A stretch of 64,000 nucleotides of DNA, taken from NCBI RefSeq assembly GCF_024006985.1, contig NZ_JAMXIB010000004.1:215421-279420 (forward strand), given 5' to 3'. Numbering within the stretch: position 1 is the first letter of the stretch; each line of letters starts with the position of its first letter. The stretch is from Robiginitalea marina (GTDB taxonomy: Bacteria > Bacteroidota > Bacteroidia > Flavobacteriales > Flavobacteriaceae). The position numbers were made by a program, and so were the translations under genes. This document shows positions 37,299-45,786 of this stretch, one piece after another. Under the pieces are notes generated by a model. The model ran no database searches, had not been told where the DNA came from, and saw only the letters and a program-made list of their open reading frames with translations.

Positions 37299-37912
37299 GG
37301 CTTGGATTTTTTTAAAAGCAGGGATTGCTTGATTTTTTTCAACCGGTCGAAGACCTTTTGGTCGATTTTCCTTTTTTGGGTGGGCCTTTTCGCCACGGGG
37401 TCAAAAAGCATCCCGGTACAAAGGCACATTTTGCGTTCTGTACGGGTGAGGATATCGAAATTTTTGCAGGTCTGGCACCCTTTCCAGAATTCGGGGTCAT
37501 CGGTCAGTTCCGAAAAGGTGACCGGGCGGTACCCCAGTTCATAATTAATCTTCATGACGGCAAGCCCCGTGGTAATGCCGAAAATTTTGGCGTCCGGGAA
37601 TTTCTTGCGGGAGAGGTCAAAAGCCGCCTTCTTGATTTTTTTGGCCAGCCCCTGGTCCCGGTAATCGGGGTGGACAATGAGGCCCGAATTGGCCACGTAT
37701 TTTTGGTGGCCCCATACTTCGATATAACAGAAGCCAGCGAATTTTTCCCCGTCAAGGGCGATTACCGCATTCCCGTTTTTCAGGCGTTGGATGATATATT
37801 CCGGGGTTCGCCGGGCAATTCCGGTCCCCCGGATTTTGGCCGATTCTGCAATGGTATCGCAAATGACCTGGGCGTAAATGCTATGGGAAGCGTCAGCAAC
37901 AATGATTTTCAT
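37295..37912 (-). CDS. GNAT-family N-acyltransferase, candidate N-acylglutamate synthase
   Basis: A 205-residue GNAT protein: the acetyl-CoA loop is in the segment VHPDYRDQGLAKKIKKAAF (motif A, R/QxxGxA-like). The C-terminal part has a cysteine cluster (CQTCKNF followed by CLCTGM) that could bind metal. It is the first gene of the arginine operon and overlaps argG by four bases. Neither argA nor argJ is found in the window, so it is the obvious candidate for the first step, acylation of glutamate; this is inference. A regulatory or unrelated acyltransferase is the alternative. Confidence 0.8.
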   Translation of the reverse strand: MKIIVADASHSIYAQVICDTIAESAKIRGTGIARRTPEYIIQRLKNGNAVIALDGEKFAGFCYIEVWGHQKYVANSGLIVHPDYRDQGLAKKIKKAAFDLSRKKFPDAKIFGITTGLAVMKINYELGYRPVTFSELTDDPEFWKGCQTCKNFDILTRTERKMCLCTGMLFDPVAKRPTQKRKIDQKVFDRLKKIKQSLLLKKSKP

Positions 37913-38108
37913 TGCCAGTGGGTTTATTGAAACGAAAAGAATGATAGTTGGCTTACTGCGGAAATGGACTCACCTAATTCCTTTACTGGAGACACACCCT
38001 TACGGGCGGGGGCAACGCACGTGCCGGACCGGGGCGGGAAGCCGTCGGGGTGAAAAGCCAAAATGAAGGCGTGGTGCGTTCATGATGGGTTAAAAGTACA
38101 AATATTAT

Positions 38109-39491
38109 TTAACTGGGGTCCCTACCGGCCTGATTTTTGGCAATGGCGTTAAAATTCTTCCGGTTTTTGAAGATTTCATAACCCAAAACCCCGAATACCG
38201 GTAAATATTCAAGGAACAGAAACAGGGGTTTCTCCGTTACCCCCGATGGCGAATAGGCCGAATAGCTGAGGACCACGGTGGCCGACCATACCAGGGCGAA
38301 CCGCAGGTCGGTAAACACCCCCAGCAAAAGGGGAAAGATGATGTACCAGGGATGCACCGTGGTGGAAAGGAAAAAATAGGTGCTCAGGAGCACAAGGGCT
38401 CCCCCGAACCAGTATTTTCCCTTTCTGAGTGCCGGGAGCAGGCTCAGCAACAGGGTAACCGCAACCATGACTGCGGGCAACCAGTTTCCGTAGGCCCTGA
38501 TGAATTCCCAGGGCCGCGCACCCTGGCGGACTGCAATCCATTCCGCGACATTGAACAGCCCGGCGTTGAATTCAAAATTCGAGAACCAGAGCTTCAGGGT
38601 TTGGGCGTAGTTTGGGCCGAAGGCGTCAAAGTACAGGGGATAAAGGCACGCCCCCAGGGCCAGGCCTGTGCCCAGGTAGAACCCCAGGCTCCTGCGCAGG
38701 CCTAGCAGGGGCAGGACGAGCGGGAGGAATAAGAGGGGGATGAGTTTGACCCCGATGGAAAGGGCATACGGGGCAGCGGCCAGGAGCCACTTGCCGGAGA
38801 GGAGCAGGTACATGGCCATGATGAAGAAGCACAACATTACCCCTTCGAAATGCAGGTTTCCGGTGAGTTCTATGATGACCAGGGGGTTGAGGAAATACCA
38901 GAAAATCATGTAGGGGGCCCGGTTGAGCCTCCTGAGGATGCGCCGCCCGAAATACAGGATCCCCAGGTCGGCCAACAGGATGATCCCCCTGGTGGCAATT
39001 AGGGTACCCGCGATTGACTTGCCGCCCAGGAAGGCGGCCAGGGCAAAGAAATACTGGTTTACCGGCGGGTAATTGCTGAAATTGCCGGAGCTCAGGGCTC
39101 CCATCCCCTCATGCAGTTCCCGTGCCCCTGAAAAAGGGGGGCCTCCCTGGGCCATCCAACCATCGGGGGTCAGGGCGTAGGGGTTCAGGCCTTCCAGCAG
39201 CAGGTTGCCGTCCCAGAGGAAGCGGTAGAAATCCTGGGAGAGGTTGGGCAGGGCGAGCAGGAATACCCCCCTGAGCGCGATGCCGCTGAAGATCATCAGG
39301 CGCAGGTTCCATTTTTCGAACTGGATCAGCTTATAGCACAGGAAGAACAGGGCGGCGTAAAGGGAGAGGAGCGCAAGGGTATCGCCCCGATCGAGGCGGT
39401 ATGCAAAAAGTCCGTAAAACACGATGCTCAGCGCCAGCAGGAACAGGGAAACCCGGTGCAGGTTCCAGTAGGTCAGCAGGGCGCGCATCAT
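38109..39491 (-). CDS. Polytopic polyprenol-phosphate-mannose-type glycosyltransferase
   Basis: A 460-residue membrane protein with roughly a dozen hydrophobic helices and the lumenal acidic loop typical of GT-C transferases (SQDFYRFLWDGNLLLEGLNPY, an aspartate-containing motif after helix 3). It resembles the mannosyltransferases that use polyprenyl-phosphate sugars (MptB/PIG-M-like, GT87-like). Last gene of a five-gene minus-strand operon, 77 bases after a cellulose-synthase-like gene. Acceptor and sugar are unknown; mannose is inferred from resemblance and from the GH113-like neighbour. A second ATG directly follows the first. Confidence 0.78.
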   Translation of the reverse strand: MMRALLTYWNLHRVSLFLLALSIVFYGLFAYRLDRGDTLALLSLYAALFFLCYKLIQFEKWNLRLMIFSGIALRGVFLLALPNLSQDFYRFLWDGNLLLEGLNPYALTPDGWMAQGGPPFSGARELHEGMGALSSGNFSNYPPVNQYFFALAAFLGGKSIAGTLIATRGIILLADLGILYFGRRILRRLNRAPYMIFWYFLNPLVIIELTGNLHFEGVMLCFFIMAMYLLLSGKWLLAAAPYALSIGVKLIPLLFLPLVLPLLGLRRSLGFYLGTGLALGACLYPLYFDAFGPNYAQTLKLWFSNFEFNAGLFNVAEWIAVRQGARPWEFIRAYGNWLPAVMVAVTLLLSLLPALRKGKYWFGGALVLLSTYFFLSTTVHPWYIIFPLLLGVFTDLRFALVWSATVVLSYSAYSPSGVTEKPLFLFLEYLPVFGVLGYEIFKNRKNFNAIAKNQAGRDPS

Positions 39492-39568
39492 GGGAGCTGG
39501 TTTTTCGCCTGCAAGAAAAGGAAAAAATCTCTTTTAAAAAAAGGATACCTTACCCGGGGGTTACCCGA

Positions 39569-41053
39569 TCAGGCATTGGCGCTCACCGACTTAAAGAATA
39601 CAAACCCAAAGCCCAGGAATAGCATGAAATGGAACGGGAAAAGCCCGAAGTCATTTAGGGGGATGGCACTGTACATCCCGAAAAGGAAATACAGCATCAG
39701 GGCAAATTCCAGCAAGGTGTTGGGAGAAAGTTTGGTCACCAGGTATTTATTCCCCTGCCAGCTGTCGGTCAGGTTTTTGATGTTGAATTTCGGGGTGCGT
39801 ACGAATTCGGAACGTTTCCCCATATGGCCTTCCAGGACGGCCACGGTGTTGTGCAGGGAAAAACCGAGGGCAACCGAAAAGAAGGTAAAGAACAACCTGA
39901 TGTAATCCACAAAGTTTTCCAGCCCGCTGCCCTGTATACTTTTATAGGTGAACCAGTAACAGATGAACAGGATCACGGTACTGACGATGAAGAAGCTGGT
40001 GACTTCAAAGATCCAGCCCAGGTGCCCGAAGGTATTCTTGATGTAGAGCATGGGGATGCTCAGGATGGCAACCAGGAACACGCACAGGAACATGGAGCTG
40101 TTGAGCAGGTGCATGACCCCGTGGAACTTGGTCTTGAAAGGGATGTTTTTGGCGGTGATGACGCTCCATACCGTTTTGCGGAAGTTTTCAGCCCCTCCCT
40201 TGTTCCAGCGGAATTGCTGGGAACGGGCAGCGCTGATGACCACGGGCAGTTCTGCCGGGGTCTCCACATCTTCCAGGTATTTGAACTTCCAGTTTTTCAG
40301 CTGGGCCCTGTAGCTCAGGTCCAGGTCTTCAGTCAGGGTGTCGCCTTCCCAGTTCCCGGCGTCCAGGATGCACTCTTTCCTCCAGATCCCGGCAGTGCCG
40401 TTGAAGTTGATAAAGTGCCCCTTGGCATTGCGGCCGACCTGCTCCAGGGTGAAATGGGCATCCAGGGCAAAGGCCTGGATACGGGTCAGGATGGAATAAT
40501 CGCGGTTGATGTGGCCCCAGCGGGTCTGCACCACCCCGATTTCAGGGTCTTTGAAGTAGGGTACGGTTTTCTTGAGCCAGTCGGTCTCGGGAAGGAAGTC
40601 GGCGTCGAAGATGGCGATGAATTCCCCTTTGGCGATTTTCAACCCTTCCTTGAGGGCCCCCGCCTTGTATCCTTCCCGGTTTTCCCTCCGGATATGCTGG
40701 ATGTCGAGCCCTGTTTTCTGCAGTTCTGCAATCTGGGCAGCGGTTTTCTCCACCGAATCGTCGGTGGAATCGTCGAGCACCTGGATTTCCAGCTTGCTCA
40801 GGGGGTATTCCAGGCAGGCGATGTTTTCGAGCAGGCGCTCCACCACGTATTGTTCGTTGTATATGGGGAGCTGGATGGTCACATAGGGGATTTCCCTGGG
40901 ATCCATCATATTGAATTTCGGGGCTTCTTTCTGCTTCCTCTTATACCCCAGGTAGTTTACCAGCAGGTTGAGCTGGGAAAGGCTGTAGAAAAAGATCAGC
41001 ACCAGCGCAAGGCTGTAGATTCCGATGATAAGGTAAGCAATGGTTAGTCCCAT
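39569..41053 (-). CDS. Membrane GT2 glycosyltransferase, cellulose/mannan synthase-like
   Basis: A 494-residue processive-type GT2. After an N-terminal helix (6-25) come the four motifs: DDSTDD at 94-99, DAD at 150-152, TED at 241-243, and QQFRW at 279-283, the Q(Q/R)xRW signature of processive synthases. Four C-terminal helices follow (about 310-345, 350-372, 385-405 and 450-485). No PilZ domain is present. Close relatives are annotated as cellulose-synthase-family or beta-mannan synthases. It lies two bases after a soluble GT2 gene, so one transcript. The product is unknown. Confidence 0.85.
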   Translation of the reverse strand: MGLTIAYLIIGIYSLALVLIFFYSLSQLNLLVNYLGYKRKQKEAPKFNMMDPREIPYVTIQLPIYNEQYVVERLLENIACLEYPLSKLEIQVLDDSTDDSVEKTAAQIAELQKTGLDIQHIRRENREGYKAGALKEGLKIAKGEFIAIFDADFLPETDWLKKTVPYFKDPEIGVVQTRWGHINRDYSILTRIQAFALDAHFTLEQVGRNAKGHFINFNGTAGIWRKECILDAGNWEGDTLTEDLDLSYRAQLKNWKFKYLEDVETPAELPVVISAARSQQFRWNKGGAENFRKTVWSVITAKNIPFKTKFHGVMHLLNSSMFLCVFLVAILSIPMLYIKNTFGHLGWIFEVTSFFIVSTVILFICYWFTYKSIQGSGLENFVDYIRLFFTFFSVALGFSLHNTVAVLEGHMGKRSEFVRTPKFNIKNLTDSWQGNKYLVTKLSPNTLLEFALMLYFLFGMYSAIPLNDFGLFPFHFMLFLGFGFVFFKSVSANA

Positions 41054-41055
41054 GG

Positions 41056-41805
41056 TTATTTATAACTGTATTTGAAAATCCAGCCCAAAATTTTTATGCC
41101 TGCAAATATACTACCTTTTACGGTTCCCGAGACCTTCGAGAGGCCAATTCTTTTTTTGTAACGCACTGGCACTTCGGTGTATGCCAGTTTGTGCCTCAGG
41201 GCCTTAAGCTGCATCTCCACGGTCCACCCGTAGGTTTTGTCTTCCATCCCCAGGGCTGCCAGGGCTTCGAAAGTAATGGCCCTGAATGGCCCGAGGTCCG
41301 TAAACCGGGCCCCGAACAGCAGGCGCATCAAAAAAGTCGCCAGCCAGTTCCCGAAAACCTGTTGCGGGGTCATCGACCCCGGTTCCCTGAGTTCCCTGTC
41401 CCTGCTCCCGATGACCAGGGCCATCCCCTGTTCAAGGATGGGGGCTACCACTTTTGGCAACTCTTCCGGGTAGTCGGAATAGTCGCCGTCCATAAATACG
41501 ATGATATCGGGCTTCCTGGATTTTTCGGACAGGTAATTAATTGCTTTCAGGCAGGCATGCCCATAGCCCTTATTGGGTTCGTGCAGGACGGTGGCCCCGG
41601 CTTTGCGGGCCACTTCGGCAGTCCGGTCTGCGGACCCGTTGTCGACCACCACAATTTCGCGTACCAGCGGGGGGACTTCCCGCAGCACGAACCCAATGGA
41701 TTCTTCCTCGTTAAAGGCTGGGATGATCAGGTCGATTATGGCTGCATTTCCCGGCGCGGGCGCGGGCTTCCCTTCCGGGGTTGGGGTGCGTTCAGGTATT
41801 TTCAT
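41056..41805 (-). CDS. Soluble GT2 glycosyltransferase (polyprenyl-phosphate sugar transferase type)
   Basis: A 249-residue GT2 of the dolichyl/undecaprenyl-phosphate-glycosyltransferase type: IIPAFNEEESIGFVL, VVDNGSADRT and FMDGDYSDYPE (DxD motif). It lacks C-terminal membrane helices, like DPM1-type enzymes. It could make the lipid-linked sugar donor for the GT-C gene two places downstream; that is inference. The start overlaps the stop of the 4Fe-4S gene by 14 bases. Confidence 0.85.
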   Translation of the reverse strand: MKIPERTPTPEGKPAPAPGNAAIIDLIIPAFNEEESIGFVLREVPPLVREIVVVDNGSADRTAEVARKAGATVLHEPNKGYGHACLKAINYLSEKSRKPDIIVFMDGDYSDYPEELPKVVAPILEQGMALVIGSRDRELREPGSMTPQQVFGNWLATFLMRLLFGARFTDLGPFRAITFEALAALGMEDKTYGWTVEMQLKALRHKLAYTEVPVRYKKRIGLSKVSGTVKGSIFAGIKILGWIFKYSYK

Positions 41806-43375
41806 TCACGAGTTTCATCAGGTCCACATCATTTCCGAGCAGGACTTCCTTTGGGTTGATCCGGCCTTTTAGCGGGCCATTTTCGAGCTTCAGGACCCCC
41901 CTGGGGCAGACTGCAGAACAGATCCCGCAACCCACGCAGCTGGCCCTGACGATGTTCGCCCCTTTCTGGGCATAGGCCCGCACGTCAATCCCCATCTCGC
42001 AGTAAGTGGAACAATTCCCGCAGGAGATGCACTGCCCCCCGTTGGTGGTGATCCGGAACCGCGAGAACAGGCGTTGCTGCAGCCCCAGGATGGCCGCCAT
42101 CGGACAGCCGAACCGGCACCAGACCCGGTTGCCGAGAATCGGGTAAAACCCCGTTCCGATGACCCCGGAAAAGATACTGCCAATGAGGAAGCTATAGGTT
42201 TTCCTCAGGTCCTCCGAAGGAAACAGGAACACGTGCCTTGAGTCGCTCAGGTAATGGAAGGCGACCAACCCGAGGATGACCAGCAGGTAGGCCGAGGCGC
42301 CCAGGCGGGCATCTTTGCGCAGTTGCTCGCGGCGGTACACCATCACCCAGGCAAAGATGGCGGTCAGCAGCGCGGCCACCCCCAGGAGGAACTGGGGCCG
42401 GCTGAGCCAGTATTTGCTGTTGTCGGGCCCCAGGTAGGAATAGATAACCGCGGTGGTCATCAGCACCACGAAAACCAGCACGCTATGGACCACCCAGCGC
42501 TCCACCCGCCAGGCAAACGTGCTCTTGTCGCTCAGGTGCCGGAAGGGGTCCCCTGCGGTTTCAGCCAGCCCGCCGCAACCGCAAACCCACGAACAGTACC
42601 AGCGTTTGCCAAAGAAATAGGTGAGTACGGGGGTGATGACCAGGATGGAAACCACCCCGAAGATCAGCATGGCCAGCCCGATGTTCCCGGCGTCGAGGAA
42701 GGCATTTACCCGGTATTTTTCGAAGTTGTAATAATTGAGCGGCCAGATGTTTTTAAGGTCGTAATAGGGAAGGTCCCCGTTGAGCCGCGCCATGATTTCC
42801 GGGATGATAAAGGCAAAAGCGGTCTGGAAGAACATCACGCTGAGGGTTCGGATGACCTGATAGCGGTTGTGCCGGTATTTCCAAAGGAATTTGATCCCGA
42901 AAGCCACGATTGCCAGGGTATACAGGGTACCGTAAACAAACCACTGGCTGGCCGGGTTTCCGCTCATGGCACGGCTCAGGGGGTCGAAAAGGGCGATAAG
43001 GCCACGGTTGTCCCCATCCCTGACCAGGCCAAGGTACTGGGGGTAAAAATACAGGACGATATAGAACCCGGTCAGCAAAATGCCCAGGCCCCAGGCCCAG
43101 ATTCCCCGTCCGGAAACGGATTTGAACCATACCCCGTTGTTTTTGACCCCCCCCGGTTGCCCGCCATAGGCTGCCCGGCTGAACCATACCACCGCCAGGG
43201 CCATGCCGCCCAGGGCAGCGGTGAGCCATGCCGCCGGGTTTGGGAAATCGATCCCGAAAGTGGCAAGAACCAGGATAAAAAGGCTGGCCATCCCCAGGAA
43301 AACCGCCATTTTCTGGTTTGTGTTCATGGCCTTCGGAGGGCCTCCGGCCAGGGACATGGAGGTAAGTGTGTTCAT
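41792..43375 (-). CDS. Polytopic 4Fe-4S ferredoxin-domain membrane protein (NapH/NosR-like)
   Basis: A 527-residue protein with about eight membrane helices and three cysteine-rich motifs: CSWVCGCGG in a loop, CRFGCP, and two C-terminal ferredoxin clusters CISCGNCSTYC and CVGCGICSAVCP, each fit for one [4Fe-4S]. This is the architecture of NapH/NosR/CcoG-type quinol-linked electron carriers. Its ATG overlaps the stop of the FAD-oxidoreductase gene (ATGA) and its 3' end overlaps a glycosyltransferase, an unusual partnership. Another ATG 16 codons downstream is possible. Electron acceptor unknown. Confidence 0.85.
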   Translation of the reverse strand: MNTLTSMSLAGGPPKAMNTNQKMAVFLGMASLFILVLATFGIDFPNPAAWLTAALGGMALAVVWFSRAAYGGQPGGVKNNGVWFKSVSGRGIWAWGLGILLTGFYIVLYFYPQYLGLVRDGDNRGLIALFDPLSRAMSGNPASQWFVYGTLYTLAIVAFGIKFLWKYRHNRYQVIRTLSVMFFQTAFAFIIPEIMARLNGDLPYYDLKNIWPLNYYNFEKYRVNAFLDAGNIGLAMLIFGVVSILVITPVLTYFFGKRWYCSWVCGCGGLAETAGDPFRHLSDKSTFAWRVERWVVHSVLVFVVLMTTAVIYSYLGPDNSKYWLSRPQFLLGVAALLTAIFAWVMVYRREQLRKDARLGASAYLLVILGLVAFHYLSDSRHVFLFPSEDLRKTYSFLIGSIFSGVIGTGFYPILGNRVWCRFGCPMAAILGLQQRLFSRFRITTNGGQCISCGNCSTYCEMGIDVRAYAQKGANIVRASCVGCGICSAVCPRGVLKLENGPLKGRINPKEVLLGNDVDLMKLVNENT

Positions 43376-44673
43376 TGGGGTGTGTTTTTTTCAAGGTTGA
43401 AGGCATGGCGGACCAGGGGCTCATAGCGGGCGAACCCTTCCGGGTCAAAATTGGCCTGCCGGAGGCTGGAGACGACCTGGTCCACGGTTTGCCCGGTGGT
43501 TAGCCAGTGGTCCATTACCTCGTGGCGCATCCGTATCCCAAAGGTGTTGATGCCCAGGAATATTCGGGTTTTCGGTTGGTAGGCGATAGTGAGGCAAATT
43601 TTTTCCCCGGGGTGTCGCCAGTGGAAATGGGCTTCCTCCTCCCCCCTGGAGCGGTTGCTGTTGACCCAGCCGTAGGTCTGGTATTCGATATCGAGGAATT
43701 TTGCGGAATTATACCAATGCCCGGGCCGGTATTCCATGGGGTTTCCGCTGAGGGTCTGCGCCACGGTTTCCCCCATCATCCGCCCTGTGTACCATACAGC
43801 TTCAACGGCCCTGCGCTTTCCGACTGGGGTGCGTTGCTGGGCACAGTCGCCTATGGCATACACCCCGGGCATATTGGTCTGAAGGAACCGGTCCACCAAC
43901 ACCCCTTTGTCGACTTCGATCCCAGAGTCGCGGAGGAACCCGATATTCGGGCTCACCCCGGCAGTAAGGCCCACCAGGTCGCATTCCAGGGTTTCACCCT
44001 GGTCGGTGACCACCGCCCGCGCCCTGCCCCGGGCATCCGGGAGGATTTCCTTCAGGTTGGTCGCCAGCCTCAGGTCGATATGGTGTTCCCGGATGTGTTC
44101 GTTGATCATTTCCGATTCCCCCGAAGGCAGTACCCCGTCCCAGAAGCTGGGCTCCCTGACCAGGAAGGTTACGGGGATGTCGCGGCTGCGCAACATCTCG
44201 GCCAGTTCGATGCCGATAAGCCCGCCCCCGACTATGACGGCCCGCCGGCAGGTGTGGCGGTTCGGGGCATTGCGCTCCAGTGCCTGCAGGTCCTGGTAGG
44301 AGTACAGGCCCTGTACCCCGTCCAGGTCCTGCCCGGGCCACCCGAAGCGGTTGGGACGGGAGCCCGTGGCGATGATCAGGGCGTCGTACTGAAGGCGTTC
44401 GCCGGAATCCAGCAGGAGGGTTTTGGCTTCCGGGATTACCTGCTCCACATGGGCCTTCAGCAGGCCTATGCGGTTTTTCTCCCAGAAATGGTCCTCATAG
44501 GGCTTGGTGTGCTCGAAGGCCATGTGCCCCATGTAGATGTACATCAGCGCGGTCCGCGAGAAAAAGTATTCGGTTTCGGAAGAAATTACGGTAATGCTGC
44601 AATCCGACAGCTTTCGCAGGTGACGGGCTGCCGTGATTCCCGAAATCCCGTTTCCGATAATGGCAACATGCAT
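43372..44673 (-). CDS. FAD-dependent NAD(P)H oxidoreductase (pyridine nucleotide-disulfide family)
   Basis: A 433-residue flavoprotein: FAD-binding GxGxxG in VAIIGNGISGITAARHL at the N-terminus, NAD(P)-binding VGGGLIGIELAEML in the middle, and the second FAD motif GVYAIGDCAQ. It resembles nitrite-reductase-like and rubredoxin-reductase-like oxidoreductases that pass electrons to an iron-sulfur partner. The ATG at 44673 is chosen over one 19 codons upstream because it places the FAD motif at the start, as in the family. First gene of the five-gene operon; coupled by a four-base overlap to the 4Fe-4S gene, its likely partner. Confidence 0.87.
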   Translation of the reverse strand: MHVAIIGNGISGITAARHLRKLSDCSITVISSETEYFFSRTALMYIYMGHMAFEHTKPYEDHFWEKNRIGLLKAHVEQVIPEAKTLLLDSGERLQYDALIIATGSRPNRFGWPGQDLDGVQGLYSYQDLQALERNAPNRHTCRRAVIVGGGLIGIELAEMLRSRDIPVTFLVREPSFWDGVLPSGESEMINEHIREHHIDLRLATNLKEILPDARGRARAVVTDQGETLECDLVGLTAGVSPNIGFLRDSGIEVDKGVLVDRFLQTNMPGVYAIGDCAQQRTPVGKRRAVEAVWYTGRMMGETVAQTLSGNPMEYRPGHWYNSAKFLDIEYQTYGWVNSNRSRGEEEAHFHWRHPGEKICLTIAYQPKTRIFLGINTFGIRMRHEVMDHWLTTGQTVDQVVSSLRQANFDPEGFARYEPLVRHAFNLEKNTPQ

Positions 44674-44734
44674 GGATTCGATGATTGGGTTGTTGCGTAT
44701 ACTGTCGCAAACAAGATACAAACTTAACAAGGGA

Positions 44735-44768
44735 TTGGAATTTGCAGCGGGTTAAATCTGTACTTTAG
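44735..44768 (+). promoter_or_regulatory. Probable promoter of the GH113-like gene
   Basis: TTG at 44735-44737, a 23-base spacer and TACTTTAG at 44761-44768 (one mismatch to TAnnTTTG). It would start transcription about 10 bases before the GTG start codon. Confidence 0.5.
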
Positions 44769-44784
44769 GGATAAATTTCCCAAG

Positions 44785-45786
44785 GTGGTGAGAAGCGTTG
44801 TCCTTTTTTGTTGGGTGCTGGGTGTTTCCTGCATGGGGACGCCGGGGGGCAAAATCAACGGGGTGAGCTTTGTGGGGTCGCGGGAGCCGGCCCACCAGCA
44901 ACATGTAGATGCCCTGCGCCAGGTGCACGCCGGCCACGCGGCGGTAATGCCTTTTGGCTTTATCAGGGAAAAGGATAGCCCGGAAATCATTTTCGATACC
45001 GACCGTCAATGGTATGGGGAAACATGCGAGGGGGCGCGGCAGTACATAGAGCTGTTGCAGGGCAATGGGATAAAGGTAATGCTCAAGCCCCAGCTCTGGA
45101 TCTGGAGGGGCCTCTTCACCGGGGACCTGGAGATGCCCTCCGAGGCCCAATGGCAGGAGCTGGAGTCGGAATATGCCGATTTTATCCTTACCTATGCTGA
45201 ACTCGCCCGGGAAACTGGGGTGTCCCTTTTCTGTATAGGTACCGAGCTGGAAACCTTTGTCCGGGCCAGGCCAGCGTTTTGGGGGCAGCTGATCCGGGAG
45301 GTCCGGGCGCGGTATGGGGGGAAGATCACCTATGCGGCCAACTGGGACGAATATGGCAAAGTCCCATTCTGGGACCAGCTCGACCTGATCGGGATCGATG
45401 CCTACTTTCCGCTTTCCGAATCGCGACACCCAACCGTTGCAGAGCTCCGGGATGGATGGCAGCGCTGGAAACAGGAAATCCGGACCCTGCAACAGCAGGT
45501 CGGAAAACCCGTCCTCTTCACGGAATACGGCTACCGCAGCATGGATTACACGGCAAAGAAACCCTGGCTCGTCGACCGCAACCAGGAGCAGGTAAACCTT
45601 GGGGCCCAGGCCAATGCCAAGGAAGCCATCTTCGAGGAATTCTGGAACGAAGAATGGTTTGCCGGCGGGTTTGTCTGGAAGTGGTTCATCGACCACCCCA
45701 AAGCCGGCGGGGCCGGCGACAACCGGTTTACCCCCCAGAACAAGCCGGCCCAGGAGGTGATCCGGCAGTACTACCAGAGATACTAA
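44785..45786 (+). CDS. GH113-like TIM-barrel glycoside hydrolase lipoprotein
   Basis: A 333-residue lipoprotein (lipobox VLGVSC, Cys16) with a clan GH-A TIM barrel: FCIGTELETF carries the acid/base (Glu154) and LFTEYGYRS carries the nucleophile (Glu247). The pattern is that of GH113 beta-1,4-mannanases and relatives. Translation begins at GTG (44785 or 44788); no ATG gives a signal peptide. It is divergent from the redox/glycosyltransferase operon containing a mannan-synthase-like gene, suggesting it trims or turns over that glycan. Its stop overlaps the convergent TIGR04283-type gene by four bases. Confidence 0.82.
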   Translation: MVRSVVLFCWVLGVSCMGTPGGKINGVSFVGSREPAHQQHVDALRQVHAGHAAVMPFGFIREKDSPEIIFDTDRQWYGETCEGARQYIELLQGNGIKVMLKPQLWIWRGLFTGDLEMPSEAQWQELESEYADFILTYAELARETGVSLFCIGTELETFVRARPAFWGQLIREVRARYGGKITYAANWDEYGKVPFWDQLDLIGIDAYFPLSESRHPTVAELRDGWQRWKQEIRTLQQQVGKPVLFTEYGYRSMDYTAKKPWLVDRNQEQVNLGAQANAKEAIFEEFWNEEWFAGGFVWKWFIDHPKAGGAGDNRFTPQNKPAQEVIRQYYQRY

